Origin: JACRBK01 sp964427955
Lineage (GTDB): Bacteria; Chloroflexota; Anaerolineae; Aggregatilineales; Aggregatilineaceae
Assembly (NCBI GenBank): GCA_964427955.1
Contig: CAYRWY010000286.1
Span: 1-7,936 of the forward strand
Direction: 5' to 3'
Length of the DNA stretch: 7,936 nucleotides
Shown here: piece after piece, positions 1 through 5,142 of the stretch
Layout: the number at the start of each line of letters is the position of its first letter
How positions within the stretch are numbered: position 1 is the first letter of the stretch
Translations under genes and position numbers: made by a program
The notes under the pieces: model-generated
Told to the model about the DNA's origin: nothing
The model's database searches: none
The model's input: only the letters and a program-made list of their open reading frames with translations

Positions 1-659
1 AAGCCGGTCTTGGCCTGGATATGCTTGATCGTGGTGCCGCTGTGATACGCCGTCAGCCGCATTCGCCCGTTCGCCCAGTCGAATTCGCCCAGATCGGTGA
101 TCAGGTAGCGGGGGCCGCTGCCGTGCTGCCGGGCCGGGTGGTGGCCCAACCCGCTCAGCCAGTCCAGTTCGGGCACGAAGATGGCGCGCGAGTGGCGCGG
201 CACGTACAGACACATCTGGTCGGAATGGATTGAGACGTCCGGAATCCCTGCCGCGCCCGGCAGGCGCAGCCGCGGGTGATGGTAATCCTTGCCGATGGCG
301 ATGTTGTTGAAGTTCCCCGCTGCGTCAACCTGGGCCGGGCGGAAGAACTCCTTCAGCGAGAGGGTGGGTAGCATGTCGGTCACCAGCGCGACGAAGCTGG
401 CGTTGGCTAAGGCATGGCCTACCCACAATTCCTCGGCATGAGCGATGCCCAACGGGGCCCAATCCTGGACTACGCCCTGTCCGACGGCGGACGCAAAGTA
501 GGCGTTAGGCGCATGGGTGCGCTGCGCCAGGATGTATCCGGCGGCGACCAGCGGGGTCGCCAAGCCCTGGGCGAGCAGGTCGCCATCCTCAACCTGCCGG
601 GCGATACAGACGGCGATTTGTTCATCAATAGTGTAATCGGCGGCAGGTTGGGAATTCAT
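1..659 (-). CDS. Class I CoA-transferase-like beta subunit (GctB/IpdB-like), 3' end cut by window edge
   Basis: The 219 visible residues read from an ATG at 659-657 to the left edge; about 40-50 C-terminal residues are probably missing. The protein resembles the beta subunit of glutaconate CoA-transferase along its length: QVDAAGNFN at 110-118 (family QIDxxGNxN), IGKDYHHPRLRLPG at 122-135, and LITDLGEFD at 186-194 followed by a GRMRLTAY stretch. The family acts as an alpha/beta heteromer; the probable partner is the gene at 2935-3744. At the position of the catalytic glutamate of Acidaminococcus GctB (Glu54 in a VESG motif) this protein has Ala58 (FASAVG). Transfer through a glutamyl-CoA intermediate is therefore unlikely by family rules. 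IpdAB of steroid-degrading actinobacteria, a ring-cleaving hydrolase of this fold, also lacks that glutamate. The start codon lies 12 bases after the metalloprotease stop, with an AAGGA ribosome site overlapping that stop, so the two genes are probably translationally coupled. Family assignment is firm; substrate and reaction are unknown. Confidence 0.88.
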   Translation of the reverse strand, partial: MNSQPAADYTIDEQIAVCIARQVEDGDLLAQGLATPLVAAGYILAQRTHAPNAYFASAVGQGVVQDWAPLGIAHAEELWVGHALANASFVALVTDMLPTLSLKEFFRPAQVDAAGNFNNIAIGKDYHHPRLRLPGAAGIPDVSIHSDQMCLYVPRHSRAIFVPELDWLSGLGHHPARQHGSGPRYLITDLGEFDWANGRMRLTAYHSGTTIKHIQAKTG

Positions 660-668
660 GCGCAGGTG

Positions 669-673
669 TCCTT
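669..673 (-). promoter_or_regulatory. Ribosome binding site overlapping upstream stop codon
   Basis: Read on the minus strand, AAGGA begins inside the TAA stop of the metalloprotease gene and lies 9 bases before the ATG of the beta-subunit gene. This supports ATG 659-657 as the start and suggests that ribosomes finishing the metalloprotease re-initiate on the next gene. Confidence 0.6.
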
Positions 674-1370
674 AGCGGCGGCGATTATCGTTGCCGAAGA
701 CCAGCATTGCATAGTACAGCAGCGTCAGCAGCGATGTGGCCAACGCGGCGACATAGGTGAAGGCCGCGGCGGTCAGGACTGCCCGTGCTCCCTGGGCATC
801 CTGGTCGCTGGCGATCAGGCCGGTGTCGCGCAGCAGTTTAAGCCCGCGGCGGCTGGCGTCCAACTCCACCGGCAGAGTCACGAGCGTGAACAGGGTGGTC
901 GCGGCGAACAGGATCAGGCCCAATACCGCCAGCCCGGTGAAGTTCAGAATCAGGCCGAGGAAGATGAGGCCGAAGCCGACGCGCGGCCCCCACTGGGCGC
1001 TGGGCACCAACGCCGAGCGGACGGCCATCAGGGCACTGTTCTGCTGGTGCTGCTGGACATGGCCGAACTCGTGCGCAGCAATCGCCATCGACGCGACCGA
1101 CGGCTGCGAGGCGACCCCCTGCGACAGCCGGACCACGCCCTGCGTCGGATCGTAGTGATCGGAAAGCTGGCCCCCGGTGACTTCCAGTCCGACGCGCTGG
1201 ATTCCGCCGCTGCGCATGAGCACTTCTGCGGTATCGTAACCGTTCACGCGACGGCTGTTACCGATCTTGCTCCATTTTTGGTACGCGCCGTTGACCCACA
1301 TCTGCGCCAGTCCCGACAGGACCAGCGTAGGCAGGAATACGATCAAGAGATACATCGGGTCGAAGAACAT
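672..1370 (-). CDS. YugP-family membrane zinc metallopeptidase
   Basis: This 232-residue protein matches the YugP-type neutral zinc metallopeptidase family (Pfam Zn_peptidase_2) in length and architecture. A membrane helix lies at about 6-24. It is followed by a soluble part that includes YDTAEVLMRSGG (45-56), and then the zinc motif HEFGH at 100-104 (His100 and His104 as ligands, Glu101 as the base). Two adjacent hydrophobic segments follow at about 131-166. The family hallmark LPVELDASRRGLKLL occupies 167-180, and a last membrane helix lies at about 202-225. It should sit in the cytoplasmic membrane; the physiological substrate of this family is not established. The start is ATG 1370-1368, with an AGGGAG ribosome site 8 bases upstream, partly inside a small hairpin. 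The gene is followed after 12 bases by the CoA-transferase-like beta subunit, so they probably share an mRNA. A shared mRNA does not show a shared function. Confidence 0.9.
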   Translation of the reverse strand: MFFDPMYLLIVFLPTLVLSGLAQMWVNGAYQKWSKIGNSRRVNGYDTAEVLMRSGGIQRVGLEVTGGQLSDHYDPTQGVVRLSQGVASQPSVASMAIAAHEFGHVQQHQQNSALMAVRSALVPSAQWGPRVGFGLIFLGLILNFTGLAVLGLILFAATTLFTLVTLPVELDASRRGLKLLRDTGLIASDQDAQGARAVLTAAAFTYVAALATSLLTLLYYAMLVFGNDNRRR

Positions 1371-1375
1371 TCCAT

Positions 1376-1390
1376 ACTCTCCCTGAGAGT
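1376..1390 (-). promoter_or_regulatory. Small hairpin over the metalloprotease ribosome binding site
   Basis: On the minus-strand transcript, ACTCTC and GAGAGT form a perfect 6-bp stem closed by a 3-base AGG loop. The AGGGAG ribosome site of the YugP-family gene spans the loop and half of the stem. Translation might be damped by this structure; the stem is short, so the effect is uncertain. Confidence 0.35.
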
Positions 1391-1393
1391 GTT

Positions 1394-1425
1394 TACACGT
1401 GCCTATTGAGCTAGCGTGTACTATA
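1394..1425 (-). promoter_or_regulatory. Candidate -10 element with adjacent inverted repeat upstream of the metalloprotease
   Basis: In the 113-base gap between the S41 protease stop and the YugP-family start, the minus strand carries TATAGT at 1425-1420 (five of six matches to a sigma-70 -10 box), which would start transcription near 1413. No good -35 box lies 16-18 bases upstream, so the promoter is tentative. An inverted repeat, TACACG/CGTGTA (1394-1399 and 1415-1420, 15 bases apart), overlaps the predicted start and could be an operator. No terminator is evident after the S41 gene, so read-through from upstream is equally possible. Confidence 0.3.
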
Positions 1426-1483
1426 CCCTCATTAGGTCAGAACGCCATTAGAGACAACTTAGAAATGTCATAGAGCCATCGTC

Positions 1484-2878
1484 CTAGCGCGGCGCGGGCT
1501 GGTTGACGATGGGCTGGTACGTGCCTTGCAACACCTGGAGGGCGGTTTCGAGCTGGTTATCTTCGACCCCGCTCCTGGCTTCCGGCACATATTCCACCAC
1601 CACGTCCGGGGTGATGCCCACCTCGCTCACCGAATGACCGTCCGGCGTGTACCAGCGCGAAATGGTGATACGCACGCCGCCGCCGTTGGTCAGCTCGAAC
1701 CAACTCTGGACCGATCCTTTGCCGAAGGTCTGCATTCCCACCACGGTCGCCCGCTGATGATCTTGCAAGGCTCCGGCCAGCAGTTCGGACGCGCTGGCGC
1801 TGCCTTGATCGACCAGGATGACCATCGGCACGTCGGGCGCAATGGCGTTGCCGAGAGCGGCATGTTCAGTTTCATTATTCGGCGTGCGCTCGATCACGAT
1901 ATCCCCGTCGGGGATGAATGCGCTGGCCACGTCGATCACGGTGGTCAGATAGCCGCCGGGGTTGCCGCGCACGTCCAGGATCAACCCGGCGAGATGGTTC
2001 GCGTCGAGGTTTTGCAGCGCCACGCGCAAATCCGGGGCGGTGCTGAATTCGAACTGGCTCAGACGGACATAGCCAATATTCCCATCCAGGATCTTGCTCT
2101 CGATGCTGGGCACCATGATTTTCGCCCGCATCACTTCGAATTTGAGGATTTCCGCCTCGCCGACGCGCTGAATTCCCAGCCGCACCAGCGTGCCCGCGGG
2201 ACCACGCACCAGCGCGATCCCCTCTTCCTGGGTCATCTGCGTGATGTCCTGGCCCTCGACGCGGACGATCTGGTCGGTCGGCTGTAGACCGGCTTGTTCG
2301 GCGGGCGAACCTCTGAAGATCGACACCAGTTCGAGGCCGCCGGTTGTTTCGTCCTTGCGCACGGTGGCGCCGATGCCCTCGTATTCGCCGTTCATGCCCG
2401 CGTTGACCATCGCGAAGGTTTCGGGGTCCATGTAGCCCGAATGCGGATCGCCCAGCGTGGCCATCATACCGTTGATGGCTCCTTCCATCAGGGCGGTATC
2501 GTCCAGGTCAGTATGGGTCTCGTGGATCAGAGTCCAGGTTGCCCAAAACGGGGCGAAGATCTCGTCGGTGGTCGCGTTTTCGGCCAGCAGTTCGGAGGTA
2601 GGGGCCTCGAAGGTGGGATCGTCCAGCGCCTTGATCATGCCATCCTGTGCGCCGGCGACGAGGACCTTGTCGTCCAGTGGATCGACGTAGTTCTGGCGCA
2701 GCAGATCCCACACTTCCCAGAACGGCTTGAAAAGATCTTCCGTGCCGCTGGGCTGGCCGCCCTGGGCCGCGACCGGCGCGGGCAGCACGTACGAGTACGA
2801 CATGGAACCGGCCAGCGTGATCGCGACGACCAAAGCCAGCGTGGCCAGCCATTTCCGGCTGAGGGTTATGGGCAGCAT
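1484..2878 (-). CDS. S41-family C-terminal processing protease, secreted, with duplicated N-terminal domain
   Basis: This 464-residue carboxyl-terminal processing protease begins with a signal peptide: positive residues near 8-9, a hydrophobic core at about 11-24, and a likely cleavage site near PVAAQ (35-39). It should act outside the cytoplasmic membrane or stay tethered to it. Two tandem copies of the helical N-terminal CTP segment follow (about 48-103 and 106-160). A PDZ domain occupies about 163-250, with SPAEQAGLQPTDQIVRVEG at 191-209. The S41 catalytic core spans about 255-430. The Ser-Lys dyad is intact: Ser362 in GSASASE and Lys387 in TFGKGSVQ, spaced by 25 residues as in E. coli Prc (Ser430/Lys455), with Gln391 also present. 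The family trims C-termini of exported proteins; the substrate here is unknown. The start is ATG 2878-2876, with GGGAG 8 bases upstream. The gene lies 56 bases after the CoA-transferase-like alpha subunit and carries its own possible -10 box. Confidence 0.95.
   Translation of the reverse strand: MLPITLSRKWLATLALVVAITLAGSMSYSYVLPAPVAAQGGQPSGTEDLFKPFWEVWDLLRQNYVDPLDDKVLVAGAQDGMIKALDDPTFEAPTSELLAENATTDEIFAPFWATWTLIHETHTDLDDTALMEGAINGMMATLGDPHSGYMDPETFAMVNAGMNGEYEGIGATVRKDETTGGLELVSIFRGSPAEQAGLQPTDQIVRVEGQDITQMTQEEGIALVRGPAGTLVRLGIQRVGEAEILKFEVMRAKIMVPSIESKILDGNIGYVRLSQFEFSTAPDLRVALQNLDANHLAGLILDVRGNPGGYLTTVIDVASAFIPDGDIVIERTPNNETEHAALGNAIAPDVPMVILVDQGSASASELLAGALQDHQRATVVGMQTFGKGSVQSWFELTNGGGVRITISRWYTPDGHSVSEVGITPDVVVEYVPEARSGVEDNQLETALQVLQGTYQPIVNQPAPR
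2399..2737 (-). repeat. Protein-level tandem duplication in the S41 protease N-terminus
   Basis: Residues 48-103 and 106-160 of the protease align at an offset of about 57-58 residues. Shared positions include FxPFW-xxW (50-57 and 108-115), a D-L-D-D cluster (66-70 and 124-127), and GA-xx-GM followed by L-x-DP (76-88 and 133-145). By eye about 18 of 40 positions in the core are identical. Only the second copy keeps the usual continuation DPHSGYM into the PDZ domain. The copies have diverged, so the duplication is old rather than an assembly artefact. Confidence 0.75.
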
Positions 2879-2913
2879 ACATCAAACTCCCGTCATCAAG
2901 TAGTCACATCTAG

Positions 2914-2919
2914 ATTATA
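2914..2919 (-). promoter_or_regulatory. Candidate -10 box for the S41 protease gene
   Basis: The minus strand reads a perfect TATAAT 35 bases before the S41 start codon, in the AT-rich 56-base gap after the CoA-transferase-like alpha subunit. Transcription would start near 2907. No convincing -35 hexamer sits 16-18 bases upstream, so this is supported by one element only. The gap shows no terminator hairpin, so the alpha-subunit transcript may also continue through. Confidence 0.4.
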
Positions 2920-2934
2920 CGCACAAACCGGGGC

Positions 2935-3744
2935 TTATGCGTTCCCGACCAGGGCCGCGCGGTAGTCGTCGAACTTTCCGTTCGCGCACAGCTCGACGTA
3001 GCGCAGCAGCTCTCCCCCACCAATGGGGTAGAGGGGAAAACATGAGGTCGGCCACGCGCCGCGCGGGGTAGGGACGACGGCAGTCACCAGGTTGCCCGGA
3101 ATGTGGACGTCGGTATCCAGCTTATCGACCACCTCTTCGGCGGTAACGATGACTTTCGAGGCGATGTTGGCCAATTCCGGGTCGATGCCCAGGTTCTTGT
3201 TCAGCCGGGTATTGCCTCGTTGGTCGGCCACCAGGGCATGGATCACCGCGACGTCGCACGGGATGGCCGGAAAGGCGACGAGGGTCTCGCCCGTGTAGGG
3301 ATCGGTGATCGTCTGGATGTCCGGGCGGAGCTTGAGCATGTCCGTGCCCAGCCACGCGTTGGACGGCATGAATCCGATCCCGGCCATCTGTGCCCGGATG
3401 CCAAACGCCAGGCTGGCTTCGGTCTCTTCGAGAATGTTCAGGGTTCCCTGTCCGGCGGCCTGGCTGAACATCGGCGCGAAGCCGAAGGCCTCCAGCCCAA
3501 AATAGCAGGTGCGCGTCTGCCGGACACAGCCCGCCCCTACCAGCAGATCGGACTCGAACCCGGCGGTGAAGCACAGCAGCGTCAGGTCTTTAGGCGGATC
3601 AGGCCGCCGCAGCAGCTCTCGCACGAAGGCCACCGGACGCCGGTAGAGCATATTGCCGCCGAGCGCCAGGGTATCGCCACTCTGGACCAGCTTGGCCGCT
3701 TCGGAGAGGGGCATCAGCAGATTAGGGGAGCGCGGGACAGTCAT
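2935..3744 (-). CDS. Class I CoA-transferase-like alpha subunit (GctA/IpdA-like)
   Basis: This 269-residue protein has the fold signatures of the alpha subunit of glutaconate CoA-transferase and its relatives: VQSGDTLALGG at 20-30, RRPVAFVRELLRR at 35-47, LVGAGCV at 68-74, YFGLEAFGFAP at 81-91, and FMPSNAWLGTDML at 125-137. A segment ending in DPYTGE at 148-153 follows. The RRPVAFVRELL stretch resembles IpdA as well as GctA. By my alignment from memory, Glu109 (EETE, 106-109) falls where IpdA has its functionally important glutamate; this is tentative. Its partner is probably the beta subunit at 1-659, on the same strand but separated by two protease genes, whereas the subunits of such enzymes are normally encoded side by side. 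The start is ATG 3744-3742, with AAAGGA about 10 bases upstream. The gene begins about 20 bases after the citrate synthase terminator. The substrate cannot be read from the sequence. Confidence 0.87.
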   Translation of the reverse strand: MTVPRSPNLLMPLSEAAKLVQSGDTLALGGNMLYRRPVAFVRELLRRPDPPKDLTLLCFTAGFESDLLVGAGCVRQTRTCYFGLEAFGFAPMFSQAAGQGTLNILEETEASLAFGIRAQMAGIGFMPSNAWLGTDMLKLRPDIQTITDPYTGETLVAFPAIPCDVAVIHALVADQRGNTRLNKNLGIDPELANIASKVIVTAEEVVDKLDTDVHIPGNLVTAVVPTPRGAWPTSCFPLYPIGGGELLRYVELCANGKFDDYRAALVGNA

Positions 3745-3764
3745 GTGAACTCAGTCCTTTGACG

Positions 3765-3801
3765 AAAAAATCAGGTTGTGGAGATTCTACCACAACCTGA
3801 T
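3765..3801 (-). terminator. Rho-independent terminator of citrate synthase
   Basis: On the minus strand a 12-bp perfect stem (3790-3801 with 3770-3781) with an 8-base loop (3782-3789) is followed by a run of six T (the A run at 3765-3770 on the plus strand). It lies about 32 bases after the citrate synthase stop codon. The stem is only moderately GC-rich but is long and perfect. The loop contains TAGAAT, which could serve as a weak -10 box for the next gene. Confidence 0.85.
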
Positions 3802-3833
3802 GAAGCTTCGAGGGACGGAATTGCCAGGCGGGT

Positions 3834-4979
3834 TTAGCCGCGCTGGGCGATGGGCACCCACTGGAGGTCCATCGGGCCGATGTAGCTGTCCAACGGGCGG
3901 ATCAGGCGGTTGTCCGCCCACTGCTCGATCACCTGGGCGGACCACCCGGCGATGCGCGACATGGCAAACAACGGGGTTTGCAGGTCGGTCTCGACGCCGA
4001 TGGCGTCCAGCACAATCGAGCTGTAGTAGTCCACGTTCGGGAACAGCTTGCGCTCGGCGAAGTACGGATCGGCCATGACCAGTTTTTCCAGTTTGGTCGC
4101 GATCTGGAAGACCGGGTTCTGAGTCGCACTGGGGCCGAGCTTGTCCACATGGCGCTTGAGGACGTCGGCGCGCGGGTCGAAGGCTTTGTAGACGCGGTGC
4201 CCCACGCCCATGATACGGCGCCCCTTACCCTTGACTTCTTCGGTGAACCATTTCTCGACGTTGTCCGGCGAGCCGATCTCGAAGAACATGCGCATGGCTG
4301 CTTCGTTAGCGCCGCCGTGCTTGGGTCCCTTGAGCGAGCCGATGGCGGCGGTGATGGCGCTGTACATGTCCCCATCGGTGCTCGTGACCACGCGCGAGGT
4401 GAAGGTGCTGGCGTTCATGCCGTGATCGGCGAGCAGCACCAGGTACACGTTCAACGCATCGACGGCGACCGGGTCCGGGTCTTTGCCGGTGAGCATGTAA
4501 ATGAAGTTCGCCGCGAGCGACAGGTCGGCACGTGGCGGAATGGGTTCTTTGCCCTGGCGGATGCGCGCCCAGGCGGCGATGACGGTCGGCATCTTCGCGG
4601 TCAGGCGCAGCGCCTTGCGTTGGTTCGCTTCGGGGCTGTTGTCGTCGGCAGTGGGATCGAACAGACCGAGCATGGAAACGGCGGTGCGCAGGATGCCCAT
4701 CGGGTGCGCCTTGACGGGGAAGCGGCGCATGATATCGATCTCGGCGGATGAAAGCGGCATTTCGGCAGTGAGTGCCTGTCGGATTGCCTTCAACTCGGTT
4801 TGTGTAGGAAGCTTTTGATTCCAGAGCAAATAAACGATCTCTTCATAAGTTGCATGTTCAGCCAGATCTGAGATCTCGTAACCACAATAGATCAGGCGTC
4901 CAACATCGCCCATGACGCGGCTAAGTCGGGTGTCGGCTACCACCGCACCTTCCAACCCTTTCTTTTGTTCGTCTGCCAT
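3834..4979 (-). CDS. gltA: Citrate synthase
   Basis: This 381-residue protein condenses oxaloacetate with acetyl-CoA to citrate at the entry of the TCA cycle. Its length fits the dimeric citrate synthase group of Gram-positive bacteria and archaea (about 370-390 residues) rather than the longer E. coli type. The active-site residues are in place and even match the numbering of the Thermoplasma enzyme within one residue: His221 in GPKHGGANE, His261 in GVGHRVYKAFDPRA, and Asp317 in FPNVDYYSS. His186 (DHGMNAS), Arg270, Arg342 and Arg361 fit substrate-binding positions. Some members of this group also make 2-methylcitrate from propionyl-CoA; the sequence alone does not exclude that. The start is ATG 4979-4977, with AGGAG about 7 bases upstream. 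The gene is transcribed divergently from the sdh operon, from a good candidate promoter at 5044-5072, and ends at an intrinsic terminator. Its first 60 or so codons are visibly more AT-rich than the rest. Confidence 0.97.
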   Translation of the reverse strand: MADEQKKGLEGAVVADTRLSRVMGDVGRLIYCGYEISDLAEHATYEEIVYLLWNQKLPTQTELKAIRQALTAEMPLSSAEIDIMRRFPVKAHPMGILRTAVSMLGLFDPTADDNSPEANQRKALRLTAKMPTVIAAWARIRQGKEPIPPRADLSLAANFIYMLTGKDPDPVAVDALNVYLVLLADHGMNASTFTSRVVTSTDGDMYSAITAAIGSLKGPKHGGANEAAMRMFFEIGSPDNVEKWFTEEVKGKGRRIMGVGHRVYKAFDPRADVLKRHVDKLGPSATQNPVFQIATKLEKLVMADPYFAERKLFPNVDYYSSIVLDAIGVETDLQTPLFAMSRIAGWSAQVIEQWADNRLIRPLDSYIGPMDLQWVPIAQRG

Positions 4980-5017
4980 TTATTTTCTCCTAGGGAGTGA
5001 ACCAGCCCCAAAACCGG

Positions 5018-5046
5018 TTGATTATGCTGTGCTCTGATGGTAGAGT
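5018..5046 (+). promoter_or_regulatory. Candidate promoter for the sdh operon
   Basis: TTGATT (5018-5023) and TAGAGT (5041-5046) are spaced by 17 bases, each matching the sigma-70 consensus at four of six positions. Transcription would start near 5053, about 90 bases before the sdhC start. Its -10 box overlaps the -10 box of the citrate synthase promoter on the other strand. Confidence 0.4.
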
Positions 5047-5072
5047 ATAACATTGCGTAGGGTGGGTAACAA
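5044..5072 (-). promoter_or_regulatory. Candidate sigma-70-type promoter for citrate synthase
   Basis: The minus strand carries TTGTTA (5072-5067) and TATACT (5049-5044) separated by exactly 17 bases, matching the consensus at four and five of six positions. Transcription would start near 5037, giving a leader of about 58 bases before the citrate synthase ATG. This is the best promoter match in the window. Confidence 0.6.
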
Positions 5073-5101
5073 ACGAGATTTGCGAATTTCTAATGATAGA
5101 T

Positions 5102-5121
5102 ATACGCTGAATTCATCGTAT
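5102..5121. promoter_or_regulatory. Near-perfect 20-bp palindrome in the sdh leader (putative operator)
   Basis: The arms ATACG and CGTAT flank a central TGAATTCA palindrome; nine of ten base pairs are symmetric, the only break being 5107/5116. The site lies downstream of the candidate sdh promoter and just before the GGAGG ribosome site (5129-5133). The perfect symmetry through the centre suits a dimeric DNA-binding regulator better than an RNA hairpin, which would need a loop. I cannot name the regulator. Confidence 0.5.
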
Positions 5122-5142
5122 TCTTTCTGGAGGCCAAGTCGC

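Noticed and set aside
414..1409. A 331-codon open frame on the plus strand opposite the YugP-family gene
   Set aside because: It is antisense to a gene with a clear HEFGH motif and membrane helices. Its own product is low-complexity (rich in Gln, Arg, Ala, Gly) with no recognisable family.
2190..2965. Several plus-strand open frames opposite the S41 protease
   Set aside because: All are antisense to a complete protease with signal peptide, PDZ domain and Ser-Lys dyad, and have no domain of their own.
3802..3809. 8-bp perfect palindrome GAAGCTTC next to the citrate synthase terminator
   Set aside because: It is short, expected by chance at this frequency, and not placed where an operator would be convincing.
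5012..5019. 8-bp perfect palindrome AACCGGTT before the sdh promoter
   Set aside because: An 8-bp palindrome is common by chance; without a second copy or conservation it carries no weight.
5053..5142. N-terminal extension of SdhC from a TTG start at 5053
   Set aside because: The 30 added residues are polar and unlike SdhC N-termini, no ribosome site precedes the TTG, and the ATG at 5143 has a good GGAGG.
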